The translations under genes and the position numbers were made by a program. Below, piece by piece: positions 1 through 10,832 of a stretch of 64,000 nucleotides of DNA. Under the pieces are notes generated by a model. That model was given only the letters and a program-made list of their open reading frames with translations, was not told the origin of the DNA and made no database searches. The DNA comes from Sulfitobacter noctilucae (lineage in GTDB: Bacteria; Pseudomonadota; Alphaproteobacteria; Rhodobacterales; Rhodobacteraceae): contig NZ_JASC01000013.1 of the NCBI RefSeq assembly GCF_000622365.1, positions 186,001 through 250,000 on the forward strand, given 5' to 3'. How positions within the stretch are numbered: position 1 is the first letter of the stretch; every line of letters begins with the position of its first letter.

Positions 1-306
1 ACAAGTGGTGGTGCGGGTCGCTGGCACCCCTGCAAGCAATGGCTGGTGAAACACCAGTCGCCCCGCCGCCCACATCCGGCGCGGCAAATCCAAATCGGGT
101 ATCAACCCGCCCATGCGCGAATGCCCGTCGCGCCCGAGCGCATCAGGCGGCTGCGGTTCCCAGAAATAGAGCTGATGGAAGAAAGGCGGCAGCGCATCAC
201 CCGCTACAATATCGGCCCCCTGCCCCAAAGCGACGCGCATCGCATTGGCCCGGGCCGGGTCCATTACATCGCTTTGACTTGTGCTTTGCATAGGGTCAGA
301 TTGCAT
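1..306 (-). CDS. MaoC/FAS1-like dehydratase, 3' part cut by window edge
   Basis: An open minus-strand frame runs from an ATG at 306 to the left edge without a stop (102 codons seen). The visible N-terminus contains PPFFHQLYFWEPQPPDALG, GGLIPDLDLPRRMWAAGRL and FHQPLLAGVPATR, the pattern of the N-terminal hotdog half of MaoC-like or mesaconyl-C4-CoA/itaconyl-CoA hydratase-type enzymes, which hydrate or dehydrate acyl-CoA substrates. In-frame ATGs at 306, 291 and 261 all precede the conserved part, so the exact start is open. The C-terminal half lies outside the window. It is divergent from the VOC gene, with only 26 bases between them. Family assignment is from memory of the motif; the exact substrate is not known. 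Confidence 0.7.
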   Translation of the reverse strand, partial: MQSDPMQSTSQSDVMDPARANAMRVALGQGADIVAGDALPPFFHQLYFWEPQPPDALGRDGHSRMGGLIPDLDLPRRMWAAGRLVFHQPLLAGVPATRTTTC

Positions 307-332
307 ACGTTTTAAGTAAGGAAGACCCGCCC

Positions 333-740
333 ATGTCGCAAGACCAACCACGTCTCGTCTCCCTGGATCATCTGGTGCTGACCGTTGCCGACATTCCCGC
401 AACGCTCGCCTTTTATACAGAAGTGCTGGGAATGACCGTGCAGGAATTTACAGTCGCGGATGGCAGCACGCGGCAGGCTTTGCGGTTTGGGATGTCCAAG
501 ATCAATCTCCACCAACGCGGTGCGGAATTTGAGCCGAAGGCAAGCAAGCCCACGCCGGGCAGCGCGGATCTGTGCTTTATCACCGATCAACCGACGGCCG
601 CATGGATCCGACATCTCTCCCATCATGGTATTGCGATTGAAGAAGGTCCGGTGCCGCGCAGTGGGGCCACCGGGCCGCTCACCTCTATCTACCTGCGCGA
701 CCCCGATCAGAACCTCATCGAGATTGCGACGCAGATCTAG
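333..740 (+). CDS. VOC family (glyoxalase/dioxygenase-like) protein
   Basis: This 135-residue single-domain protein has the vicinal-oxygen-chelate fold pattern. It opens with SLDHLVLTVADIPATLAFYTEVLGM, where the His is the usual first metal ligand, and ends with a strand IYLRDPDQNLIEIA, where the Glu is the usual last ligand. It resembles the GLOD5-like branch rather than classical GloA. An AAGGAAG Shine-Dalgarno lies about 10 bases before the ATG. Its stop overlaps the stop of the convergent FMN reductase by four bases. The reaction cannot be deduced; metal-dependent lyase, isomerase or dioxygenase chemistry are all known in the family. Confidence 0.85.
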   Translation: MSQDQPRLVSLDHLVLTVADIPATLAFYTEVLGMTVQEFTVADGSTRQALRFGMSKINLHQRGAEFEPKASKPTPGSADLCFITDQPTAAWIRHLSHHGIAIEEGPVPRSGATGPLTSIYLRDPDQNLIEIATQI

Positions 741-1273
741 ATCATCTCGCGCAAAGACTTCATCAGTTGGGTCAGTTCCTTGATGTACATCTCGCCTTTC
801 AGCTGACCGTTCTCGTCGAATTCTTCGCTGCTATTGGCCAGATGAATTTCCGGTCCTTGCAAGATGCGTGTGCGGAAAGGCACCATGAAACCACGCAGGA
901 TCATCTGTGCCCGCTCACCGCCCGCGCGCCCCGCCGCAGCGGACATGACCGCCACCGGTTTGTTGTCCCACGGCGCGCTCTCAACCCGGCTGATCCAGTC
1001 CAGCGCGTTCTTCAGCACACCCGACGGCCCCTTGTTGTACTCTACGGTCGAGATGATCACCGCATCGGCCTCGGCAATCTGTGCAGCGGCCTGCCTGACT
1101 GCCTCCGGCACGCCAGTGGCTGCTTCATCGTCGCCGCTATACAGCGGGAAACGGAGGTCCAGCAAACTGAACTCGTTTTCGCCAAAGAGGCGCGATGCCT
1201 CGTACAGAAGCTTGGTGTTTGTCGATGCGCCCCGCAGCGATCCCGAGATACCGACAAGTTTGGGTGTAGCCAT
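737..1273 (-). CDS. NADPH-dependent FMN reductase family protein
   Basis: The 178-residue flavodoxin-fold protein starts with KLVGISGSLRGASTNTKLL, the phosphate-binding loop for FMN, and carries TVEYNKGPSGVLKNALDWISR, the signature of the NADPH-dependent FMN reductase/chromate reductase (ChrR/YieF, azoreductase) family. Such enzymes transfer electrons from NAD(P)H through FMN to quinones, chromate or azo compounds in the cytoplasm. Length is normal for the family. An intrinsic terminator at 1327-1363 separates it from the upstream OmpA lipoprotein gene, so it is probably transcribed on its own. The physiological substrate is not evident. Confidence 0.88.
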   Translation of the reverse strand: MATPKLVGISGSLRGASTNTKLLYEASRLFGENEFSLLDLRFPLYSGDDEAATGVPEAVRQAAAQIAEADAVIISTVEYNKGPSGVLKNALDWISRVESAPWDNKPVAVMSAAAGRAGGERAQMILRGFMVPFRTRILQGPEIHLANSSEEFDENGQLKGEMYIKELTQLMKSLREMI

Positions 1274-1326
1274 TCAGTGGTCTCCAATCCGGTTGCAACT
1301 TGCCCTATACCTTGACCGGATACCCC

Positions 1327-1363
1327 AAAAAGCAAGAAGCCCCCGCGTGATGCAGGGGCTTCT
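1327..1363 (-). terminator. intrinsic terminator of the OmpA lipoprotein gene
   Basis: Read on the minus strand, AGAAGCCCC-type arms (1335-1344 and 1355-1363) flank a 10-base loop and are followed by a T-rich tract (GCTTTTTGG). It lies 25 bases after the stop of the OmpA lipoprotein gene. Confidence 0.85.
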
Positions 1364-1387
1364 GTGCGTTTTCGCTGAAATATCGGA

Positions 1388-2065
1388 TCAGGACGGGTTC
1401 GGCAGGATCACAATTTCGACGCGGCGGTTTTGCGCTTTGCCTTCCGGTGTCAGGTTGCTGGCCACAGGCTGGTTTTCGCCCCGGCCAAACGTCTGAAGAC
1501 GGCTTTGCGGTACACCATTGCTGACCAAGACATTTGTGACGGCCCGTGCGCGGCTTTCGGAGAGCGTTTGGTTATAGGCCGCATCGCCATCGCTGTCTGT
1601 GTGTCCAACGACCTGCAGCGTAGAATTGGAATAGACCTGTACGTTTTGCGCCAAGGCACGCAAATCACCCTGCAGCGTCGGGGTCACCGTGCTGCTGTCT
1701 GTGGCGAAAAGCAGACCACTGGGCATTGTAACGATCAAACGGTCGCCGGTATTTGAAATGGCGACATTGCTGCCCATTTGCTGACGCAGTTCGGCCTCTT
1801 GGCGGTCAAGCGAATAGCCGATGCCAGCACCCAGCGCGCCGCCCAGCACGGCACCTGCAAGCGCACCATCTGCGCGGTTGCCGTCGCCTTTAGACAGCGC
1901 GCCAATCAAAGCACCGGTGCCTGCACCGATCAGCGCACCATTCTTGGTTTTCTGGTTCGGATCACCCGGCTGGGCCAGGATATTGCCGCCACCCGGCTGC
2001 GTACATGCGCCCAGCGTCAGTGCGCCTGCAACGACGGCGACAAGGGAAAGTTTGGAAGAATTCAT
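1388..2065 (-). CDS. OmpA-family outer-membrane lipoprotein (glycine zipper + OmpA C-domain)
   Basis: This 225-residue protein begins with a lipoprotein signal peptide ending in LGAC, so Cys21 would be lipidated. A glycine-zipper stretch (roughly 42-90, rich in GxxxG: ALIGAGTGALIGAL, AGAVLGGALGAGIGY) is followed by an OmpA-like peptidoglycan-binding domain (about 120-225) with VVGHTDSDGD and NRRVEIVI. It should tether the outer membrane to peptidoglycan, as Pal/YiaD-type proteins do. The frame stays open far upstream, to 2731, but that part is antisense to the Ada-like gene and lacks a signal peptide. The ATG at 2065 gives a perfect lipoprotein signal. Confidence 0.92.
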   Translation of the reverse strand: MNSSKLSLVAVVAGALTLGACTQPGGGNILAQPGDPNQKTKNGALIGAGTGALIGALSKGDGNRADGALAGAVLGGALGAGIGYSLDRQEAELRQQMGSNVAISNTGDRLIVTMPSGLLFATDSSTVTPTLQGDLRALAQNVQVYSNSTLQVVGHTDSDGDAAYNQTLSESRARAVTNVLVSNGVPQSRLQTFGRGENQPVASNLTPEGKAQNRRVEIVILPNPS

Positions 2066-2178
2066 AGCAACTGCCTTAATATGTGTTGGCCCCGTTCGGG
2101 CAGGGCGCTTGGTATGTTCAGTATATATGCTCTGCCGGATGGAAAAATCACAGGGGAAATTTTTCGGCGTGAAGTCGC

Positions 2179-3042
2179 CTATCCCTCGGCGCGCGCCGCC
2201 TCGAATGCCAGCATCACGCGCTTGACCGGCAGACCCCAGTGATAGCCGCCCAACGCCCCCGACTTGCGCAATGCACGGTGACAGGGGATCAGCCAAGACA
2301 CCGGATTGCGGCCCACGGCTGTGCCTACTGCACGCACCGCCTTTGGGTTGCCAACCGATGCCGCAATATCTGAGTAGGTCGTCACATAGCCCGACGGCAC
2401 CCGCAACAGCGCCTCCCAGACCTTGATCTGAAAGGGTGCGCCAATGAGATAAAGTGGTGCTTTGTCCGCCACGCCGTCCTGCGCTCCGAAAGCCGTCAGC
2501 ACCCAAGGGCGTAGCATCTCGGGATCTTCGACAAACTCTGCCAAGGGCCAACGCCGTGTCAGGTCGGCCATTGTGGCCTCTTCCCCCAACTCGGCAGCCA
2601 AAGCCAATCCGCAGATGCCTTTTTCCGTGCCCATCACCAGCACCTGACCAAAGGGGCTGTCGAACCACCCCCATGAAATGCGCAATCCTGCGCCTTGCCG
2701 TGCAAACTCTCCGGGGCTCATCGCCTCCCACCGCAGAAACATATCGTGCAGGCGGCCCGTGCCAGACAGGCCAACCTCATGCGCGGCCTCAAGCGTGGTG
2801 GCCTTCGTGCGCAGCATTTCCTTGGCCTGACCCAGCATTAGATACTGCTGATAGCGCTTTGGCGACACGCCGACCCAACGCGAGAACAAACGCTGGAAAT
2901 GGGCAGGCGACATGCCCATCTCGGCTGCGACCTGATCAAGGCTGAGGGGTTCCTCGGCCCCGTCAAGGAGGTCAATCGCACGGCGCATCACCTTGTAATG
3001 ATAGCCATCGTCCAAAGCGGGGATGTTCAGTGTCTGGTTCAT
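2179..3042 (-). CDS. Ada-like protein: AraC helix-turn-helix + methylated-DNA-protein cysteine methyltransferase
   Basis: This 287-residue protein has an AraC-type DNA-binding domain (about 10-110, with MSPAHFQRLFSRWVGVSPKRY) and an O6-alkylguanine-DNA alkyltransferase domain (about 125-285). The acceptor motif is IPCHRAL, with GNPKAVRAVGTAVGRNP before it. It removes alkyl groups from guanine O6 by suicidal transfer to the PCHR cysteine and may regulate its own or other repair genes. It lacks the N-terminal zinc domain that in E. coli Ada senses phosphotriesters, so the regulatory trigger must differ. It is divergent from nth, another DNA repair gene, across about 90 bases. Confidence 0.92.
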   Translation of the reverse strand: MNQTLNIPALDDGYHYKVMRRAIDLLDGAEEPLSLDQVAAEMGMSPAHFQRLFSRWVGVSPKRYQQYLMLGQAKEMLRTKATTLEAAHEVGLSGTGRLHDMFLRWEAMSPGEFARQGAGLRISWGWFDSPFGQVLVMGTEKGICGLALAAELGEEATMADLTRRWPLAEFVEDPEMLRPWVLTAFGAQDGVADKAPLYLIGAPFQIKVWEALLRVPSGYVTTYSDIAASVGNPKAVRAVGTAVGRNPVSWLIPCHRALRKSGALGGYHWGLPVKRVMLAFEAARAEG

Positions 3043-3132
3043 ACCCCCAATCTAAAGCCAACACCGCCGCCCCGCGACCCGAAACATGCGCAACTGCTTG
3101 CCCCTGTGCGTCGCATCGCGCATACCCTGCAC

Positions 3133-3783
3133 ATGGCAAAACAGCTCGACTATCATACCATCCGCGAGATTTTTACGCGTTTTGAGGCGGCGGACCCCGA
3201 ACCCAAGGGGGAGCTGGATCACGTCAATGTTTATACGCTGGTCGTGGCCGTTGCCCTGTCAGCGCAGGCCACGGATGCAGGTGTGAACAAAGCGACTGCC
3301 GCGCTGTTCAAGATCGCGGACACCCCGCAAAAGATGCTGGATCTGGGGTTGGACGGGTTGACCGACCACATCAAAAGCATCGGCCTTTTCCGCCAGAAGG
3401 CGAAGAATGTAATGAAGCTCAGCCAGATACTGGTCGATGATTACGGCGGCGAAGTCCCTAATTCACGCGCTGCGCTGCAATCGCTGCCCGGCGTGGGCCG
3501 CAAGACCGCCAATGTCGTGTTAAACATGTGGTGGAACTTTCCTGCGCAGGCGGTGGACACGCATATCTTCCGGCTGGGCAATCGCAGCGGCATTGCACCG
3601 GGCAAAACGGTCGAGGCCGTTGAAAAAGCCATCGAAGACAACATTCCCGCCGATCAGCAGTTGCACGCCCATCACTGGATGATCCTGCACGGGCGCTATC
3701 ATTGCAAAGCGCGCAAGCCGCAATGCCCGACCTGCCTGATCAAAGACCTCTGTGCCTTTGAGGACAAAACCGAACTTTCCTAA
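3133..3783 (+). CDS. nth: endonuclease III
   Basis: This 216-residue bifunctional DNA glycosylase/AP lyase removes oxidised pyrimidines. The helix-hairpin-helix LPGVGRKTANVVLN contains the catalytic Lys124, Asp142 is in VDTHIFR, and the C-terminal 4Fe-4S loop has Cys191, 198, 201 and 207 spaced C-x6-C-x2-C-x5-C. The frame is open further upstream, but the ATG at 3133 gives the normal family length. It heads a plus-strand run with the PfkB kinase (9-base gap) and a GNAT gene (3-base gap), so all three are probably co-transcribed. The divergent neighbour is the Ada-like repair gene. Confidence 0.96.
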   Translation: MAKQLDYHTIREIFTRFEAADPEPKGELDHVNVYTLVVAVALSAQATDAGVNKATAALFKIADTPQKMLDLGLDGLTDHIKSIGLFRQKAKNVMKLSQILVDDYGGEVPNSRAALQSLPGVGRKTANVVLNMWWNFPAQAVDTHIFRLGNRSGIAPGKTVEAVEKAIEDNIPADQQLHAHHWMILHGRYHCKARKPQCPTCLIKDLCAFEDKTELS

Positions 3784-3792
3784 GGATTCCCC

Positions 3793-4782
3793 ATGAAAAC
3801 CTATGACCTTGTTGGCATCGGCAATGCCGTTGTGGATGTGATCAGCCAGACGGACGACAAATTCCTGACCGATATGAACATCGAGAAAGGGATCATGCAG
3901 CTGATCGAACAGGACCGCGGCGAAGTGCTGTATTCTGCGATGAAAGACTGCGTGCAAACGCCCGGTGGGTCGGTCGCCAATACCATCGCCGGGGCCGGTG
4001 CGCTGGGTCTGGACACTGCTTTCATCGGGCGCGTGCGCGACGATGAACTTGGCACCTTCTACGCCAGCGCGATGGCCGATCACGGTATTGATTTCGTCAA
4101 TGCGCCCGTAGCGGATGGCGAGGCACCGACCTCGCGCAGCATGATCTTTGTCACCCCCGATGGGGAACGGTCGATGAATACCTATCTTGGCATCTCGACG
4201 GGGCTGTCTTCGGCGGATGTGCCTGCGAATGTGGCGGGCACTGCGCGGATGATGTTCCTCGAAGGCTATCTGTTTGATCAGGACGCGGGCAAGACCGCTT
4301 TTCGCGAAGCTGCACGCGCCAACACGGCGGGCGGCGGCATGGCAGGCATCGCCATTTCCGATCCGTTCTGCGTCGAGCGGCACCGCGCCGACTTTCTGGA
4401 CCTGATCAAGAATGATCTGGGCTATGTCATTGGCAATGAGGCCGAGCTGAAATCACTGTTCGAAACCGACGATTTCGAGGCCGCTCTGTCAAAGACCGCT
4501 GACATCTGTCCCATCGTGGTCGCCACCCGCTCCGGCGATGGCGTGAGTGTGATCAAGGACGGCACCCGCGTCGATGTGCCCGTGACCGAGGTTACTCCCG
4601 TGGATGCCACCGGTGCCGGGGATCAATTCGCAGCCGGGTTCCTCTATGGTCTGGCCAAGGGGCTGAACCTTGAGACATGCGGGCGTATGGGCAACCTGTG
4701 TGCAGGCGAAGTGATCAGCCACATCGGGCCGCGCCCGCAAAAGGACATGCTGGCGGTGTTTAAAGCGGAAGGGCTGGTCTGA
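3793..4782 (+). CDS. PfkB-family sugar/nucleoside kinase, probable adenosine kinase
   Basis: This 329-residue ribokinase-fold protein starts with YDLVGIGNAVVDVISQ and has the PfkB signature 2, VDATGAGDQFAAGFLYGLA, whose Asp is the catalytic base. The GGSVANTIAGAGALG glycine pair closes over the sugar. Proteins of this type in Rhodobacterales are annotated as adenosine kinase, which phosphorylates adenosine to AMP, but the family also contains fructokinases and ribokinases, so specificity is inferred. A Shine-Dalgarno (AAGGA) follows directly after the nth stop. It is the second gene of the nth operon. Confidence 0.88.
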   Translation: MKTYDLVGIGNAVVDVISQTDDKFLTDMNIEKGIMQLIEQDRGEVLYSAMKDCVQTPGGSVANTIAGAGALGLDTAFIGRVRDDELGTFYASAMADHGIDFVNAPVADGEAPTSRSMIFVTPDGERSMNTYLGISTGLSSADVPANVAGTARMMFLEGYLFDQDAGKTAFREAARANTAGGGMAGIAISDPFCVERHRADFLDLIKNDLGYVIGNEAELKSLFETDDFEAALSKTADICPIVVATRSGDGVSVIKDGTRVDVPVTEVTPVDATGAGDQFAAGFLYGLAKGLNLETCGRMGNLCAGEVISHIGPRPQKDMLAVFKAEGLV

Positions 4783-4785
4783 ACC

Positions 4786-5376
4786 ATGATGAAAGACGGT
4801 ATCTTTGAGGTACCCGCGGGCAAAGTGGCTACTGTCGTGACGCATCTTGAGATGACGGCCAAGCCAGCCCCGCGCGAGGCGAGCCTGCCCGGCGACGTCA
4901 CCTTTCGGCAGGTCGCCCCCGATCTGGAGTGGTACCGTGATATGTTCGACCGCGTGGGTCGGGCGTGGCTGTGGAACGGGCGGCGTAAGCTGAGCGATGC
5001 GGCCCTGATGGAAGTGCTGAACGATCCGAAGGTCGCCTTGTTTACGCTGTCCCGGAACGGCCAGGACGAGGCACTGCTGGAGCTCGACTTTCGGCAAGAA
5101 GGTGTTTGCGAGCTGGCCTATTTCGGTCTGGCCGATGCGCTGATCGGCACCGGCGCGGGCCGGTACCTGATGAACGAGGCGATTGCACGGGCCTGGGCGG
5201 CCCCGATCGAGCGGTTCTATGTCCATACCTGCACGCTCGACAGCCAGCAGGCGATGGCCTTTTACCAGCGCAGCGGTTTCACCCCCTTCAAGCTAGAGGT
5301 CGAGATCGAAGACGATCCGCGCCTGACGGGCCTTCTACCCGAAGATGCGGGATCGCACGTGCCTTTGGTGCGCTGA
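4786..5376 (+). CDS. GNAT-family N-acetyltransferase
   Basis: This 196-residue protein has the GNAT fold in its C-terminal two thirds. ELAYFGLADALIGTGAGRYLMNEAI matches motif A, with a degenerate Q/RxxGxG/A acetyl-CoA loop (GTGAGR), and FYVHTCTLDSQQAMAFYQRSGF is the usual motif B end. It starts three bases after the kinase stop and ends the nth operon. A second ATG, one codon in, is an equally possible start. The acceptor substrate cannot be predicted. Confidence 0.85.
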   Translation: MMKDGIFEVPAGKVATVVTHLEMTAKPAPREASLPGDVTFRQVAPDLEWYRDMFDRVGRAWLWNGRRKLSDAALMEVLNDPKVALFTLSRNGQDEALLELDFRQEGVCELAYFGLADALIGTGAGRYLMNEAIARAWAAPIERFYVHTCTLDSQQAMAFYQRSGFTPFKLEVEIEDDPRLTGLLPEDAGSHVPLVR

Positions 5377-5378
5377 GA

Positions 5379-5858
5379 TCAACGCGCCGTGCATTCTTTC
5401 CCGACGAAACAGGTGTGCAGCTGCTGCAGCATCTCCGGCTCCGGGCTACCAAAAACCGCACCGCCACAGGGCCTGATGGCCAGCGCATAACCGTCTTCGT
5501 CTTTGCGCACAAAAGCCACGATATCTTCGCCGGTCTTGGCGTTGCCACACCATGGGCCAGCGCAGCTTACCTCCAGCGTGACCGGCTGGTCATAGGACCG
5601 CACAAAGCCGTCCGTGGTCAGCGAGGCGCCTTTCAGATGTGCGGACACCAATGTGAGCTCCGGCGGTAGAGGATCCTGCGTCATACCTTCGGGAAGCAAT
5701 TCCGGATCGAAGTTCAGCTTGCCGTGCACGACAATATAAACCTCTTCCGCTTCCTGAAACTGGGCAAAGCTGCGTTCAACGGAGGGGGCCATACAAGACA
5801 AGGCAAAGGCAGGTGCAGGGGCCAGCAAAGCAATGGCAAACAGCAGCGCACGCATCAC
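5379..5858 (-). CDS. secreted protein of unknown function
   Basis: This 159-residue protein has a clear Sec signal peptide ([20 protein letters not shown]) and several cysteines in the mature part ([33 protein letters not shown]), so it should be an exported disulfide-containing periplasmic protein. I recognise no catalytic motif. Its start overlaps the rppH stop by four bases, so it is translationally coupled to rppH. It converges on the GNAT gene with two bases between stops. Confidence 0.75.
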   Translation of the reverse strand: MMRALLFAIALLAPAPAFALSCMAPSVERSFAQFQEAEEVYIVVHGKLNFDPELLPEGMTQDPLPPELTLVSAHLKGASLTTDGFVRSYDQPVTLEVSCAGPWCGNAKTGEDIVAFVRKDEDGYALAIRPCGGAVFGSPEPEMLQQLHTCFVGKECTAR

Positions 5859-6337
5859 AGAGCATCCTTGAATTCAGCCAAAACAGCCTCGTAGACGGGA
5901 CGCTTGAATGGGACGATGCTGTCCAGCAAATCATCGACAGCCATCCATTTCCAAGCGGAAAATTCCTGATGCTCAGTTTCGATGTTCACATCCGTGTCTT
6001 CCCCATGAAAGCGCAGCAAGTACCACTTCTGCTCTTGCCCGCGAAACTTGCCTTTCCACAGCTGCGGCACCAGATCATGCGGCAAATCATAGGGCACCCA
6101 GCCCGCTGTCTCGGCCAGCACACTCACCTTGTCGCGGCTTATACCGGTTTCTTCTTCCAACTCGCGCAGGGCGGCATCGCGCGGTGCTTCGCCCTTCTCG
6201 ACTCCACCCTGGGGCATTTGCCAGGCTTCGGTGAAACGGTCCTTGCGTTGACCTACAAAAACCGCGCCCTCTGCGTTCAGCACCATCACGCCTGCGCAAG
6301 GGCGATAGGGCAGTTTTGCAATCTCGTCTGGGGTCAT
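5855..6337 (-). CDS. rppH: RNA pyrophosphohydrolase (Nudix)
   Basis: This 160-residue protein carries a full Nudix box, [23 protein letters not shown] (GX5EX7REUXEEXGU), after [21 protein letters not shown] and QMPQGG. These features, with W-Y-L-L-R-F and EFSAWKWM near the C-terminus, match the RppH/IalA family, which converts 5'-triphosphate RNA to monophosphate and so starts RNase E decay. It can also cleave dinucleoside polyphosphates. Divergent fadH lies about 190 bases away, and the downstream gene overlaps by four bases. Confidence 0.94.
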   Translation of the reverse strand: MTPDEIAKLPYRPCAGVMVLNAEGAVFVGQRKDRFTEAWQMPQGGVEKGEAPRDAALRELEEETGISRDKVSVLAETAGWVPYDLPHDLVPQLWKGKFRGQEQKWYLLRFHGEDTDVNIETEHQEFSAWKWMAVDDLLDSIVPFKRPVYEAVLAEFKDAL

Positions 6338-6437
6338 CTGACACGGCTCCTTTGGGCAATTGCGGCAGAGGTATCATGGCACGGCCAGCGCCGTCCACGT
6401 CTGCTGTTGTGCCAAGCGCCGCGTTGATATCCAATAG

Positions 6438-8552
<2,115 letters not shown>

Positions 8553-8555
8553 GCC

Positions 8556-9539
8556 TTAAGCAACCAGCGCGGCGACTTCATGCCGGCGCAAACAGACACG
8601 CGCAGCTTGGCCTGCGCGGGTCATCACATCCTGGCACGGGAAGAGTGACAGTAGCTCTGTCTGCACCGCCATTGGCAGATGGGTTTGATCCGATGGCAAA
8701 AAGGATTCGCTCGGGCATCCGCCCGAAAAGATGATCTGATGGGTGTCGAAAACCAGGTGGATATAGCGCACGGAACCGCCTTCGCGGCGGTAGCCCAACC
8801 CGTGCTCTGCCAGAAAAACAGCAGGCACCAGCACTTCTGCTTCACCGAACAAAAGCTCGGCCCGTGGTCCGGTCAGCAGCATCCTGTGCTGGGGAGAGAC
8901 CACAATCTCGATTGTATTGCCAAGGATTCCCACTGGAAAAACCACAGGCGCAAATTGGGCGATTGCCGCGACAGACTGGGACAGCACACCGCGCAAAGGT
9001 TGCAACCCTTGGTCCATGGTCACCACCAGATCGCCCTGCTGTAAATCGCCCGCTGCAACGGGGCCGCGATCTGTATCAATCATCGCGCTATGCGCAAAAC
9101 AGGCGACATAGTCCGCATATTGATTGTTCTGCTGGTGCGACGTCCGTTCGGCATCAAAAGTATAGCTTTGACCTGACTGCAAAATCTCTGTTGAGGCGAT
9201 GCCGGCCACGGCCCCTTGCTGATAGCCGTCGCCGCCAAAATGTACCGATGTAACGCGGTGGCCGGTGGTCGTATTTATCAGATCATAGGCGGTATTGATC
9301 GTGGTGCCCGCGGCATAGGTCGTGCCATCAAGATCAATGTCATTGGTGATGCTTTGTGTGGCATCAATTTCGTCAAAAACGGTATCGTCATCCGTAATCT
9401 CAACCACCGTTGGTTTCGCACCGGGGCGAAGGGTAAGCACGAAAGGTGCCACGCCATCTGCCGCAGCACCCGCTTCGATCGGGGGCGCGGTGACAAAATC
9501 ATCTGGGCTGTAGATATAGACAAAGGGCATATCGGGCAC
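8556..9539 (-). CDS. Hint (Hedgehog/intein-like) domain protein
   Basis: This 327-residue protein has a variable acidic N-terminal half (about 1-145) followed by a Hint_2-type domain that starts at CFAHSAMIDTDRGPVAAGDLQQGDLVVT and contains VVSPQHRMLL and a late VFDTHQIIFSGG strand. Such proteins are common and multicopy in Rhodobacterales. The fold is shared with Hedgehog autoprocessing domains and inteins, which use the leading Cys for N-S acyl shift, but a role in these bacteria is not established. No signal peptide and no RTX nonapeptides are visible. Confidence 0.8.
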   Translation of the reverse strand: MPDMPFVYIYSPDDFVTAPPIEAGAAADGVAPFVLTLRPGAKPTVVEITDDDTVFDEIDATQSITNDIDLDGTTYAAGTTINTAYDLINTTTGHRVTSVHFGGDGYQQGAVAGIASTEILQSGQSYTFDAERTSHQQNNQYADYVACFAHSAMIDTDRGPVAAGDLQQGDLVVTMDQGLQPLRGVLSQSVAAIAQFAPVVFPVGILGNTIEIVVSPQHRMLLTGPRAELLFGEAEVLVPAVFLAEHGLGYRREGGSVRYIHLVFDTHQIIFSGGCPSESFLPSDQTHLPMAVQTELLSLFPCQDVMTRAGQAARVCLRRHEVAALVA

Positions 9540-9743
9540 TTGGAAACGAAAACACTAGGCCTTGTCATCTGAGCGATGTCTGCGCTCACAGCGCGGCATC
9601 ATTTGGACATTATTAAGGTTAATCATGCATCTGGCGGGCCGCACACGCCCCCGTCAATCATGGCGGTCAGAATAATTGTGTCTGGCAATTGTGCGAGGTT
9701 TGCGAAAAGGGCATCGTTGCCAGCAAAGCAATGGAATGCCTTT

Positions 9744-10685
9744 ATGCCGATATGTGTCTTTGACGTCGCCGCAGATGGAACAACCTCCGTTCCAACAGAC
9801 CGCAACCTGACTGGACCGGGGCGATATCGCTGGTGGCATTATGACATGACCGATCCGGATTTTGCCGATTGGGTGCACCAACATTTGCCATCCATTCCCG
9901 CCGGTGCGCTACTGCAAAGCGAAACGCGGCCCCGGTGTGACCGGTTCAATGACGGGCTGATCCTGAACCTTCGTGGTATTAATATGAACACCGGATCGCA
10001 GGCAGACGAGATGATCTCACTTCGGATGTGGGCGGCGGATGATGTGATCATAACGGTGCGCCGCCGCAAGGTATTCGCCATTGATCTGATCCGCCAGCGC
10101 TGTGGCGCGGACCGTGCTCCCCTCACTACAGCCGCGTTTCTGGAAACGCTGATTGCCGGGCTAACAGACAGGGTCGAAACCCACATCGACACCATCGAAA
10201 AGCTGACGGACCATTATGAGACCGATCTGGAAGACCTGACCACCCCGCCCCCACGCGATCTGCCCGAAACCCGCCGCAGCATCATCCGCCTGCGCCGCTA
10301 TCTAGAGCCGCAACGCACGGCGCTGGCAAAACTGGCCGCAGTCGACATTCCCATCCTACCGGAACCCAACGCCCTGCAATTACGCGAATTGGCCAACCGC
10401 TCTACCATCGCGGTCGAAGAACTGGACGAATTGCGCGACAGGCTGATCTCGGTTCAGGACGAACATGACACCAACGTCGCTCAAAGACAGGCACGACATT
10501 CCTATGTTCTGTCCGTCGCCGCAGCAATTTTTCTGCCGCTCAGCTTTATAACGGGACTGTTTGGTGTGAACCTGAATGGCATGATCGGCGCAGAATCGCC
10601 CTATGCCTTTGCTGTCTTATGCCTGTCTATGGTGGCGCTTGCCGTTGGTATGGTCGCCGTCCTGCGTTGGGTGCGTTGGCTTTGA
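9744..10685 (+). CDS. CorA-family divalent cation transporter, ZntB-like
   Basis: This roughly 313-residue protein has a long soluble N-terminal domain and two C-terminal membrane helices (SYVLSVAAAIFLPLSFITGLF and an A-V-A-V-rich helix before the end). They are separated by GVNLNG, the position of the CorA GMN selectivity loop. GVN/GIN in place of GMN is typical of the ZntB branch, which moves zinc and other divalent cations. The frame is open back to 9576; the ATG at 9744 places MPICVFDVAADG at the N-terminus, as in relatives. Cation specificity is inferred. Confidence 0.85.
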   Translation: MPICVFDVAADGTTSVPTDRNLTGPGRYRWWHYDMTDPDFADWVHQHLPSIPAGALLQSETRPRCDRFNDGLILNLRGINMNTGSQADEMISLRMWAADDVIITVRRRKVFAIDLIRQRCGADRAPLTTAAFLETLIAGLTDRVETHIDTIEKLTDHYETDLEDLTTPPPRDLPETRRSIIRLRRYLEPQRTALAKLAAVDIPILPEPNALQLRELANRSTIAVEELDELRDRLISVQDEHDTNVAQRQARHSYVLSVAAAIFLPLSFITGLFGVNLNGMIGAESPYAFAVLCLSMVALAVGMVAVLRWVRWL

Positions 10686-10694
10686 GATTATATT

Positions 10695-10723
10695 GTGGAA
10701 ACACAGCGTTCACCTGTTTCCGC
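10695..10723. repeat. inverted repeat downstream of the ZntB-like gene
   Basis: Arms GGAAACA (10697-10703) and TGTTTCC (10715-10721), extendable by two pairs, flank an 11-base loop ten bases after the transporter stop and about 110 bases before the LysR gene. No T-run follows, so it is either a weak mRNA 3' hairpin or an operator for the LysR gene. Confidence 0.4.
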
Positions 10724-10832
10724 GCCCTGAACGATCCGCTCAATTACCTTGCTACTGTCCCACCCCTGCCCCGTTCCTGCCTGATTTGATCCGCATACAC
10801 TCTTTCAAATGAAGTGATGTGAAGGAGCGGGT

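Noticed and set aside
2066..2731. A 222-codon upstream extension of the OmpA lipoprotein frame
   Set aside because: It is antisense-like sequence of the Ada-like gene without a signal peptide; the ATG at 2065 gives a perfect lipobox.
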